A stretch of 8,518 bases of DNA from Acidobacteriota bacterium (GCA_029862725.1 JAOTWT010000102.1:1-8518), one strand, 5' to 3'; positions 1-7,164 are shown, counted from the stretch's first letter. Program-made: numbers and translations. Notes: a model not told the origin generated them from the sequence alone.

Positions 1-3000
1 TGCCCTCCGTTGGCCTATAGACCGCGGCGTCCTGTTTTCCGTCGCCGTCGTAATCGGCCGGTGCCGGAAGATCGCCGGTGAGCCCGAAATTAAAGGCACG
101 GAACATTCCGTCGGAACTCTGAAGAATAAACCAGGTGTTCGATGACGGGCGGAAAACGGCGTAATCGGTTCTTCCGTCGCCGTCGTAATCAGCGTTTACC
201 GCGGCGTCGCCCGTACTGCCCCACGGCGTACCTACCTCGGTGCCGTTCGAACTCTGTGTCACCCGAAAATCGAATTCCGAAGGTGCGTCTGTAGCGTTAA
301 ACAAACTGCGGTCGGTCTTGCCGTCACCATCAAAATCAAATGGCGCGCTCCGTGCGCGCGGTGACGCACAATCGCAGCGGTAACCATCGATGACCTCGAC
401 GTCGTCGATGTACTGTCCTTCCTTAAATGTTCCATTGTCGGTCGCGACACGCCATCGAAAACGGACATCATTCCCCGCCGCCGAGGCCGGAAGCCTGACG
501 ATCGAATCGATAAAAACAGGCACCGCGTCGACCCCGCTCCGGCCGGACCACGCGCGGCGGCCCATCAGCGGATTGCTGCAACAGGCGTCGATCACCCCGT
601 CGTTGTATCCTCCCGAGATAAAGTATCCGCCCGCTTCAAGAATGTCCTGCCACGGACCTCCTCCGATCTCGATCTCGATCACGGCACCGTCATACACGCG
701 GTTTCGCAGAAAAGTCGTTTCAAGTTCGTACCAGTTCTTGAAGCGCAGTTCGGCGTCGGCCGTCGAAACCGATATCAAAGGGGAGATGATCTCGTTGACC
801 CCGATCGTCCGCGGTGCCGGGGAAAAAGCTGTGTTGGGACCACTGAATGAACGAACAGTTGAAGTCGTCCAGTTTTCACGATCTCCTTCAAATGATGTGC
901 TCCAGCCCGCCGGAAGCGTTGGTGCGGCCACCCCATCGAAGTTTTCCTGAAAAACAATATTTGAAATTCCGGTTCTCACGGGGATCGTGAGCACGCCGAG
1001 GTTTTGTTCCACGTCCGTAAGAGAAAAACGTAAATCGATCTCGTCTCCGCACGAAAGACTCGGCGCGGCCGTAAAACTGAACGGACGGGTAACAATTTCT
1101 CCCGCGACCGTGAGTACCCCGTAGTTTTGAGGCGGACCCGGGTTAAGCACTCCCCCTTTTGCAAGCAATGTTGCCGTAAGTCCGGACGTCGGGCTCTGGC
1201 CTGTGTTCTGCAGCGAAACATCGATGGTCACCGTCTCTCCCGGTTCGATAGTTCCATTTGCAGCACAGCCTTCGCTCGAAATCTCTATCGACCGGCTTTC
1301 GATCACCGCTGTCGGAGTGAGCCGCGCGTTGAGGAACCAGCTCTCGTTTGGACTTACCTTTACCGTCAGATCAAATTCCCTCGTGATGAACCCGCTGGCG
1401 GAAACGACGATCCGGTGCGTGCCCGCCGGAGTCCAAACGGGATCTATCGCCCCGTTCGTTTTTGTCACGCGCGTGTAGGGAATCGTGTTCAGGTCGCCAT
1501 TTAGATAAATTTTGACTAGAGCGTTTGGAATAAGATCATTGTTTTGATCATTTACGGCGAAGACATCGATTTTGGTCGTCGATTCGTCAACGCACTCGGA
1601 AAAGCGGAACTTACCGATCCGGGTCAGCCAGCCGAACGGACTTTCGTTCTGGCTTTGCAGGCTGTAGTACTGGTTGGTGATCCAAAAAGTACAGCCATCC
1701 GAAGGATCCGAAACAAGCCCGGAATAATCTCCCCACCGAAATCCGAACGCCGTCTGAACGCCGGTGCCGGTGACAAATATCGCTTCGTTTCTGAATGTGC
1801 CTCGGGGTTCCGCCGAGAGTTTGCCGGTATAGACTATCGAAGGCTCCTTTTCCTCGTTGCTGGTGCTATAACCTACGGCGAGGTTGCCCTGATGGTCCTG
1901 AGCAGCAGCGGCCATGAACCGGCTTGTATCCGCACTCCCGATCGTCGACTGTTCTTTAAACGTGAATGGTTGACCGACAGACCGCCGTATTTCGTAGACC
2001 CGGACCCCGGCCCTATAGGTTTGCCCGACCGAAGTCACGCGAACGGTTTGATTCACGACGATCGATTCACTCGAACCGAGGTTTCGATACGCGGCACGAA
2101 ACATCAGGCGGTCGCCTTGCGAATCCAGACCCTCACCCGGGGGCGGTTGTTCGATATCGTCCCTGCCGTTTTCGCTGGTCGGGTCGAACGCTGCAGTCTG
2201 CAGTGGAGATTCTGACGCTTCGGCAAATGTTGAATTTGCCGGGGTATCAAAATCCGGGCGAAACTCAAATATCCGCAGTGCGTCTGCGGGCTCTCCATAT
2301 TCATCCGCCGAGTACCCGACAAACATCCCCGGAGACGCCGCCGGCGGAGCCCTAAGCCCGTCAAGGTCGACAGGCAGGAGACCTCCGAGTCTAATCGTCG
2401 TCGGTGATGCGAGATCAAAATAGATAAAGCTCGCGTTAGGATCTCCGACGATCAGCTTTTCGCGCTCAAACGCAAACGCTCCCGATCCGGCATAATCGCT
2501 GCCAAGGAATTCATCGGTCGACATATAGATCGCGTCGTGCCAGATACCAAGTTTCGCGTAGTCGTTTAACTTGACATTAGGCATGATGAACTCATAAACG
2601 AAATACTCTCCTGTTGGATCGCTGGTCTCCGAAACTGCCAACATCTGCCTGAATGGCGGTATGTTCTTGCAATACTGGCTGAGGATCCAGCGGTCGGCGA
2701 GTGTGTCATAGAGCACGATCGGATCCCCGTCGTCGCGGGTCGAGCAGGCAGTCCCGAGAGGCGCAAAAAGCGAACTCAGTTTGAAAGGCGGTGTTTGCGG
2801 GTTCCCCGCCTTGTCATAGACGCGAAGAAGTGAGTTTACGGCCTGGACAAAATGTTTTGGTCCGACATCGCCGTTCGTATCGGGCGGTATTATTCGAAAA
2901 CCGAAAGCGGCGGCATTGTCGTTGCTGCTCAGCCCTTCAAACGAGAGGCTCGGGGAGGGCATTCCGACACCCGTCGTCGTAAAGAAAGACGACTCGACAT

Positions 3001-3289
3001 CGTTTTGGGTGCCGACTATGCGTTTTCTGAACGGTTGTCGATTGGGTACTTCGCGGGCGTTCGCCGCGGCCTTTCCAAGTTTCCCGCTTTTGTTCCCTGG
3101 ATCGGGCGTTGGCGGCGAGAGTGAATCGACGCGCGGAGAAACAGCAACCGCGAAAGCCTTTACTTTTTGGGGCTGCAACTCGGTAAATGGCCTGGGGTCT
3201 TCGGATTTTTGCGACTCTACTTCACGCGTAATTACGAAACAAACCGTAACCAGCATAAACGCTGCCAGCAGAAAAAACCCCTTCTTCAT
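1..3289 (-). CDS. Large exported multidomain protein with C-terminal VCBS/FG-GAP-like repeats (3' end outside window)
   Basis: ATG at 3289 opens 1096 codons that I translated in full without a stop or frame change; an in-frame TAG lies 15 nt upstream, so this is the first possible ATG. Residues 1-22 are a signal peptide-like KK plus hydrophobic stretch. Cys17 is not in a proper lipobox and no clear AxA site is seen. A Pro/Lys-rich linker follows to about 90. Residues about 130-566 form a propeller-like region with DTNGDVG (137), DDGDPIVLYD (186-195) and RWGDYSGLVSDPSDGCTFW (518-536), a pattern I associate with big secreted proteins of Acidobacteria and relatives. About 570-660 resembles a carboxypeptidase-regulatory/PEGA beta domain, 663-775 a CARDB-like domain (EPGETV; C675 and C747 may pair), 777-972 a jelly-roll-like domain starting NIVFQENFDG, and 985 onward calcium-binding DxDxDGDG repeats. 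It is probably secreted or surface-bound; the substrate is unknown and no catalytic residues were identified. No clear Shine-Dalgarno is visible. Confidence 0.9.
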   Translation of the reverse strand, partial: MKKGFFLLAAFMLVTVCFVITREVESQKSEDPRPFTELQPQKVKAFAVAVSPRVDSLSPPTPDPGNKSGKLGKAAANAREVPNRQPFRKRIVGTQNDVESSFFTTTGVGMPSPSLSFEGLSSNDNAAAFGFRIIPPDTNGDVGPKHFVQAVNSLLRVYDKAGNPQTPPFKLSSLFAPLGTACSTRDDGDPIVLYDTLADRWILSQYCKNIPPFRQMLAVSETSDPTGEYFVYEFIMPNVKLNDYAKLGIWHDAIYMSTDEFLGSDYAGSGAFAFEREKLIVGDPNASFIYFDLASPTTIRLGGLLPVDLDGLRAPPAASPGMFVGYSADEYGEPADALRIFEFRPDFDTPANSTFAEASESPLQTAAFDPTSENGRDDIEQPPPGEGLDSQGDRLMFRAAYRNLGSSESIVVNQTVRVTSVGQTYRAGVRVYEIRRSVGQPFTFKEQSTIGSADTSRFMAAAAQDHQGNLAVGYSTSNEEKEPSIVYTGKLSAEPRGTFRNEAIFVTGTGVQTAFGFRWGDYSGLVSDPSDGCTFWITNQYYSLQSQNESPFGWLTRIGKFRFSECVDESTTKIDVFAVNDQNNDLIPNALVKIYLNGDLNTIPYTRVTKTNGAIDPVWTPAGTHRIVVSASGFITREFDLTVKVSPNESWFLNARLTPTAVIESRSIEISSEGCAANGTIEPGETVTIDVSLQNTGQSPTSGLTATLLAKGGVLNPGPPQNYGVLTVAGEIVTRPFSFTAAPSLSCGDEIDLRFSLTDVEQNLGVLTIPVRTGISNIVFQENFDGVAAPTLPAGWSTSFEGDRENWTTSTVRSFSGPNTAFSPAPRTIGVNEIISPLISVSTADAELRFKNWYELETTFLRNRVYDGAVIEIEIGGGPWQDILEAGGYFISGGYNDGVIDACCSNPLMGRRAWSGRSGVDAVPVFIDSIVRLPASAAGNDVRFRWRVATDNGTFKEGQYIDDVEVIDGYRCDCASPRARSAPFDFDGDGKTDRSLFNATDAPSEFDFRVTQSSNGTEVGTPWGSTGDAAVNADYDGDGRTDYAVFRPSSNTWFILQSSDGMFRAFNFGLTGDLPAPADYDGDGKQDAAVYRPTEG
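29..337 (-). repeat. Three VCBS/FG-GAP-like calcium-binding repeats within the exported protein
   Basis: Acidic motifs DFDGDGKTD (residues 985-993, bases 337-311), DYDGDGRTD (1034-1042, 190-164) and DYDGDGKQD (1079-1087, 55-29) recur every 45-49 residues. The last two are each followed by AVFRP or AVYRP, and the second by SSNTWFIL. The DNA repeats too: ccgtcgccgtcgtaatc appears near both 39-55 and 174-190. Asp at positions 1, 3 and 5 of each motif is the usual calcium-coordination pattern of this repeat class. The array continues beyond the left edge, so the total number of units is unknown. Confidence 0.85.
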
Positions 3290-3342
3290 AGGCTTTTCAG
3301 TCTATCAAAAAGGAGTGCTCTTTAGAATGGTTTTTGGGCTGA

Positions 3343-4380
3343 TCAGAGTCCTACGATTCGTTCGAGAGGGACGGTGAATCCAAAGCGGTCGTAGCTGGTC
3401 TTTCGTTTATTTATAAGGGCGATGATGAGATGGTTTGTATCCCTGTAAACGGTCCCAAACTTCGGATTTTGTCCAAGTTTTTCGATAATACGCCCAAGCG
3501 ACTCGGCGACGCTGTTTACAAAAACAGCCTCGTTGACCTGCTTTTTCATCGTTACGCGCCCATTTTCGTAATCAAATATTTTTAACGCGGGGTTCATAAA
3601 AGGGTAATCGCACGCAATCTCCGCGCAGGCTTTGCGATATGCGGCAGCAAAATCGAGCCGGTGGTTTTCCAGTGACCTGTCGACCACGCCCAGAAGTTCG
3701 ACAGTCAGTTTTAAAAGCGTCTGCCAATCTTCAGTTGCGAGTTGGCGTTGCCGTGCCTTGAGTTCGACTTTGTTAGTCAGCTCAAACGGAAAATCCGGAA
3801 GCGAGGTTTGATGCCGAACCGGGTTTTCTTCCACCCGGCTTTCAGCATTTGTTTTGGGCACGAATTCCGCAAGGTCAAGAGGGATTAATTCGTCGCGGCG
3901 CTGATACTCGCCGGGTGTCTTGGCGATGCGCGGTTTTTCGCAGCCGTTCGGTTTTGTTTTCGGCTTTGGGCTACTGTTTCCCGCCTTTGCTCGATGAATT
4001 TCAGGCGTCTGTTGTAAAGGAGCAGGCGACGCGGCCCTTCGGGGTCGGGCTTTCGGAACCGACCCGTTTTGGAGGGACGGGCCGGCGTCTGCTTTATTCT
4101 CTGTGATCTTTAGCTGATAGACGTTGATCGATCCGCCCGGTTCACGCGACCTTATCAGCACCCGCTGAAACGCTTCTTTACCGGTCGAGATACGTCCCGA
4201 GATCCGGTCGTCTTCCCGAACATCGATCTTGTGGTTTGCTTTTAGATGGATTTCCGCACGATAGCCGTTGAGCTGGATATTAACGATGCCCACGAACTGC
4301 CGTTTCCGCAGGTATTTTATAAGTGCGGAAAGGTTAACAAAGGTAGTATCCAGGTTTTGATGGAGCGCTTGGCAATTCAT
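3343..4380 (-). CDS. Hypothetical protein, possible DUF4388-like N-terminus and conserved helical C-terminal domain
   Basis: This 345-residue protein has no signal peptide or membrane segment, so it is probably cytoplasmic. Residues 11-90 (FVNLSALIKYLRKRQFVGIVNI, then alternating hydrophobic strands to INVYQ) resemble the DUF4388-type fold, in which a small module reports or scaffolds signalling; this is a resemblance only. Residues about 95-200 are rich in Pro, Lys, Arg and Ala and look disordered. Residues about 215-345 are predicted by eye to be mainly helical (WQTLLKLTVELLGVVDRSL, then FAAAYRKACAEIACDYPF and VAESLGRIIEKLG) and appear to be a folded domain I cannot name. An in-frame TAA twelve to ten nt before the run AAAAAAGG rules out a longer form; that run, about 12 nt before the ATG, is the only candidate ribosome site. 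The stop lies 53 bp before the start of the exported-protein gene with no terminator between, so cotranscription is plausible. Confidence 0.8.
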   Translation of the reverse strand: MNCQALHQNLDTTFVNLSALIKYLRKRQFVGIVNIQLNGYRAEIHLKANHKIDVREDDRISGRISTGKEAFQRVLIRSREPGGSINVYQLKITENKADAGPSLQNGSVPKARPRRAASPAPLQQTPEIHRAKAGNSSPKPKTKPNGCEKPRIAKTPGEYQRRDELIPLDLAEFVPKTNAESRVEENPVRHQTSLPDFPFELTNKVELKARQRQLATEDWQTLLKLTVELLGVVDRSLENHRLDFAAAYRKACAEIACDYPFMNPALKIFDYENGRVTMKKQVNEAVFVNSVAESLGRIIEKLGQNPKFGTVYRDTNHLIIALINKRKTSYDRFGFTVPLERIVGL

Positions 4381-4405
4381 TCGATCGATCGGCCTTTTTT
4401 AAGCG

Positions 4406-4438
4406 TTGATGTCGGAGGTACCGGTATGCCGACAGCAA
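4406..4438. promoter_or_regulatory. 33-bp imperfect palindrome upstream of the 4380 gene (candidate operator or 5'-UTR hairpin)
   Basis: Arms TTGaTGTCGG (4406-4415) and CCGACAgCAA (4429-4438) are complementary at 9 of 10 positions. They flank a perfect 8-bp palindrome TACCGGTA (4419-4426), with spacers AGG and TG. It lies 26-58 bp before the ATG of the minus-strand hypothetical gene and just upstream of a candidate -35 for the permease. That geometry suits a dimeric or tetrameric repressor site, or a leader-RNA hairpin of the minus-strand transcript. No run of T follows in either direction, so it is not an intrinsic terminator. Confidence 0.5.
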
Positions 4439-4443
4439 ATTGA

Positions 4444-4515
4444 TTGAACTCTGTCTGGTAAAAAATGCTAATATCGGGCGAATTCCATTGCAATCCGTTA
4501 ATTTTTGGATATTAT
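4444..4515 (+). promoter_or_regulatory. Candidate promoters for the amino acid permease
   Basis: Two sigma-70-like candidates are visible. One is TTGAAC (4444-4449), a 19-bp spacer and an extended -10 TGcTAATAT (4466-4474). The other is TTGCAA (4488-4493), a 16-bp spacer and TATTAT (4510-4515). TTGCAA is its own reverse complement, so on the minus strand it can pair with TAGCAT (4470-4465) at 17 bp and serve the divergent gene. These are pattern matches only; acidobacterial promoters tolerate much variation. Confidence 0.35.
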
Positions 4516-4580
4516 TTGCTCAAACTCGCGCAAATAAGGCATGTGTTCTCCGTAGTTTTGACCCAGACAACTCAAACTTC

Positions 4581-4587
4581 GAAAGGA
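4581..4587 (+). promoter_or_regulatory. Shine-Dalgarno site of the permease
   Basis: GAAAGGA ends 4 nt before the ATG at 4592. It is the clearest ribosome binding site in the window and supports that start over later in-frame methionines. Confidence 0.65.
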
Positions 4588-4591
4588 AAAT

Positions 4592-6415
4592 ATGAGAAAC
4601 CTATTTCGCAAAAAGAGCATTGCGCAGATCGAAACCGACGCGGCGACGGGGATGATGGAACACGATTTCAGTGAAATCGACATTACCGATGACGGCAGCC
4701 CCCATCTAAGAAGAACCCTCGGATTATTCGATTTGACGATGCTCGGCATTGCCGCGATTATCGGCGCCGGGATATTCGCAATGGTCGGAGAGGCCTCTCA
4801 CGACGGCGGTCCGGCTGTCATTTTTCTCTTTGTTTTTGCGGCGGTTGCTTGTGGTTTTGCGGCGTTATGCTACGCGGAATTTGCTTCGCGGATCCCGATT
4901 GCAGGTTCCGCTTATACATATACCTATGCGTCGCTTGGTGAATTGATCGCCTGGATCATCGGTTGGGACCTGATCGTCGAGTATGCGATTGGTAACATCG
5001 CGGTGGCGATATCATGGAGCGATTATTTCACGGGAATGCTGCGTGGTTTCGGAATCAAGATTCCATCTTTTTTGTCGATGGACTTTCTTTCGGCCGCGCG
5101 GAAATTTGATGAGGCAAAAGAGGCGGTCGCCGGAGCTCTCAGCCAGGGTTACACGCTGGAAGCTCTGCGGGACATGAGCAGCGACAAACTCGGCGCTATT
5201 AACGATGGCCTTAACCCGCAACTCGTCGAGGCCTACCAGGCTTGGACAACGGCTCCACAGGTATTGGGCACCCCGGTCGTGCTCGATATTCCGGCACTCG
5301 CGATTACGGTGATTCTTACTTCGCTTGTTTATATCGGTATCCGGGAGACGAAGTACACCGCCAACGTGATGACCGTTCTCAAAATATGCATCATCCTGAT
5401 GGTCATCGTGCTTGGTGCTTTTTATGTGGCACCGGAGAACTGGTCGCCGTTCGCACCGAATGGCGTTTCCGGAATCATGAAGGGCGTTGCCGGCGTCTTT
5501 TTCGCTTACATCGGTTTTGATGCCCTCGCGACGACCGCGGAGGAGGCCAAGGACCCGCACCGCGACCTTCCAAGGGCGATGATCATGTCGCTTGTAATCT
5601 GTACGGTCCTCTATATTGCGCTGGCGTTAGTGCTCACGGGAATGGTCAGTTATACGCTCCTCAATGTAGGTGATCCGCTGGCGTTCGTGTTTGGTCCCGA
5701 AGGCGCCGATCTTCCCTGGATCAAAGGAATAATCGCGATCAGCGCTGTAATCGCGATCGGCACTGTTTTCCTTGTCTTTCAAATCGGGCAGCCGCGTTTG
5801 TGGATGGCGATGGCGAGAGACGGTTTGCTTCCGAAAATCTTTGCTTCGATTCATCCGAAGTTTCAAACCCCCTGGTTTGCGACGATCGTAGCTGGATTCC
5901 TGGTGGCGATACCGGCCTTGTTTATGAACCTCGACGAGGTGACTGGGTTGACAAGTATCGGGACACTTTTTGCGTTCGTGCTTGTTTGCGCGGGCGTGCT
6001 CGTAAAAGACGAGGATTTCAAAGGTTCAAAGAGGTTTGTGCCCTATATCAATTCTCAGCTTATAATGCCCGTTTTGACGGCTCTTTTGCTTGGCGGGCTC
6101 TATTATTTTAACAACGATTTCTTTACCAATTTCTTTACGATTGCAGCGACGGAAGAACATTCCTGGTGGACAGCATTTCTCGAGAAGATTCCGAGGGTAA
6201 TTTATGTCCTGTTGTTCGGAAGCCTTCTTTGGGGAAGTTTGACGAGAAAGCTTTCGCTTATCCCGGTGCTTGGGCTTTTATCCTGCGCTTACCTGATGAG
6301 TGAACTTGGTTTTACGAACTGGTTCAGGTTTGGAATCTGGTTACTTGTCGGTTTGATAATCTATTTCTTGTACGGCTACTCGAACAGTAATTTGAACAAA
6401 GCAAAAACCGTTTAG
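4592..6415 (+). CDS. APC-superfamily amino acid permease (cationic amino acid transporter type)
   Basis: This 607-residue inner-membrane protein should import amino acids by proton-coupled or facilitated transport with the LeuT-type fold. After a 40-residue charged cytoplasmic N-terminus (MRNLFRKKSIAQIE), TM1 carries the unwound-helix motif IIGAGIF (56-62). IPIAGSAYTYTY (101-112) precedes TM3, and GVFFAYIGFDALATTAEEAK (301-320) is the TM6 motif, followed by DPHRDLPRAM (321-330). MARDGLLP (407-414) and the C-terminal LIIYFLYGYS (588-597) are also typical of CAT-family carriers. Substrate preference cannot be read from the sequence. Two oddities are a soluble segment of about 75 residues (158-232) between TM3 and TM4, and extra hydrophobic segments at about 488-506 and 535-549 before the usual last helices. 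Together they make it over 100 residues longer than YfnA-like homologues. It appears monocistronic, with its own ribosome site and an intrinsic terminator just after the stop. Confidence 0.93.
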   Translation: MRNLFRKKSIAQIETDAATGMMEHDFSEIDITDDGSPHLRRTLGLFDLTMLGIAAIIGAGIFAMVGEASHDGGPAVIFLFVFAAVACGFAALCYAEFASRIPIAGSAYTYTYASLGELIAWIIGWDLIVEYAIGNIAVAISWSDYFTGMLRGFGIKIPSFLSMDFLSAARKFDEAKEAVAGALSQGYTLEALRDMSSDKLGAINDGLNPQLVEAYQAWTTAPQVLGTPVVLDIPALAITVILTSLVYIGIRETKYTANVMTVLKICIILMVIVLGAFYVAPENWSPFAPNGVSGIMKGVAGVFFAYIGFDALATTAEEAKDPHRDLPRAMIMSLVICTVLYIALALVLTGMVSYTLLNVGDPLAFVFGPEGADLPWIKGIIAISAVIAIGTVFLVFQIGQPRLWMAMARDGLLPKIFASIHPKFQTPWFATIVAGFLVAIPALFMNLDEVTGLTSIGTLFAFVLVCAGVLVKDEDFKGSKRFVPYINSQLIMPVLTALLLGGLYYFNNDFFTNFFTIAATEEHSWWTAFLEKIPRVIYVLLFGSLLWGSLTRKLSLIPVLGLLSCAYLMSELGFTNWFRFGIWLLVGLIIYFLYGYSNSNLNKAKTV

Positions 6416-6440
6416 AATTTCTTGTGGTATTTATGGAAGG

Positions 6441-6469
6441 CCGCTGCCGCTCGCGCAGCGGTTTTTTTT
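6441..6469 (+). terminator. Rho-independent terminator of the permease gene
   Basis: A perfect 7-bp GC-rich stem CCGCTGC (6441-6447) and GCAGCGG (6455-6461) encloses a 7-nt loop and is followed directly by eight T residues (6462-6469). It begins 26 nt after the permease stop codon, as expected for factor-independent termination. Confidence 0.9.
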
Positions 6470-6708
6470 ACTCGGTGAGGATCGTTTTCAGGATTTTCTA
6501 ACGCCGATCCGCGGAGAGCGCTGAAGCTGCACAGAGTTGTTTTATTGATTTTTCTCTGCGCTTTCTCAGCGTACACTGCCTTTCGGCGGTATTTCTTTGG
6601 AATTGATCTCTGGAAGGGAAAAAGAGTTCTTCTGAATCTGATCCAGTGTCCTCGCCGAACTATTTTTTGCAGCATTCGTTTTCGTTTTTCACGAGTACAC
6701 AAAAACCG
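6470..6708. other. Intergenic DNA with a degenerate inverted repeat; no gene seen
   Basis: Between the permease terminator and the SRPBCC gene I find no plausible coding region or RNA gene. Arms at 6519-6536 and 6554-6571 (right arm CTCTGCGCTTTCTCAGCG) are complementary at 13 of 18 positions. Their GCGC/AGAG composition recalls the degenerate 'CGCAGAG' intergenic repeats seen scattered in environmental bacterial genomes. That resemblance is from memory and unconfirmed. A promoter for the downstream gene should lie here, but none matches consensus well. Confidence 0.4.
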
Positions 6709-7164
6709 ATGGCCGAACACACATTAACAAGAACCCTGCAGCTTGCCCTCCCGATAGACGAGACTTTCCGCTTCTTTGCCGACGCGGGTAATCTCGAACG
6801 CATTACGCCTCCGGAGTTGCATTTCAGGATTACCACTCCGCACCCGATCGAGATCTCGAAAGGCACCCTGATCGATTACAACCTCAAGTTGCGCGGCATC
6901 CCGATTACATGGAAGACCGAAATCTCGCGGTGGGACCCTCCCTATGCTTTTGTCGACCAGGCGCTGAAAAGCCCTTACAAACAATGGATCCATCTTCATA
7001 CTTTTGAGGAGACCTCAAACGTCGGAACGGAAATTACCGATGAGGTTCGGTACCGCCTTCCGATAGAGCCATTTGGGGATCTTATGCACTGGTATGTTCG
7101 GAAAGAGCTGGATTATATCTTCGATTACCGGCAAAAGGCGGTGACGGAGATTCTGAGCCGATAG
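6709..7164 (+). CDS. SRPBCC (START/Bet v1-like) family protein, COG4276-like
   Basis: This 151-residue soluble protein spans one SRPBCC fold, a helix-grip cavity domain that binds hydrophobic ligands. Features typical of the COG4276-like group are FRFFADAGNLERITPPEL (20-37), a central GTLIDYNLKLRGIPITWKTEI (52-72), the aromatic strand WDPPYAFVDQ (75-84), SPYKQWIHLHTF (88-99), and a C-terminal helix containing MHWYVRKELDYIFDYR (126-141). The ATG at 6709 is preferred to one 63 nt earlier because homologues begin close to MAxHTL and the extra 21 residues look like translated spacer. No convincing Shine-Dalgarno precedes it. Relatives sometimes sit beside or are fused to nucleotide-sugar epimerases, but no such gene is here. 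The ligand is unknown. The gene is convergent with the next one. Confidence 0.85.
   Translation: MAEHTLTRTLQLALPIDETFRFFADAGNLERITPPELHFRITTPHPIEISKGTLIDYNLKLRGIPITWKTEISRWDPPYAFVDQALKSPYKQWIHLHTFEETSNVGTEITDEVRYRLPIEPFGDLMHWYVRKELDYIFDYRQKAVTEILSR

Noticed and set aside
390..950. Plus-strand open frame of 186 codons
   Set aside because: It lies antisense to the well-supported exported-protein gene, has biased Ser/Arg/Pro composition and resembles no family.
1544..2215. Plus-strand open frame of 223 codons
   Set aside because: It is the longest antisense frame but lies wholly within the continuous minus-strand gene, whose translation shows recognisable domains. It has no ribosome site or family features.
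3223..3289. Lipoprotein signal at Cys17 of the exported protein
   Set aside because: The residues before Cys are V-T-V, not ending in G, A or S as a lipobox requires.
3290..3342. Terminator between the two minus-strand genes
   Set aside because: Only a 3-bp GAG/CTC hairpin precedes the T run, which is too weak to count.
5012..5560. Minus-strand open frame of 182 codons
   Set aside because: It is antisense to the permease, Arg/His-rich and without domain features.
6646..6708. Upstream ATG extending the SRPBCC protein by 21 residues
   Set aside because: The extra residues do not fit the family, which starts close to MAEHTL at 6709.
6412..6720. Minus-strand open frame of 102 codons in the spacer
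   Set aside because: Highly Arg/Lys-rich, it overlaps the terminator and the start of the SRPBCC gene, and looks like translated repeat DNA.
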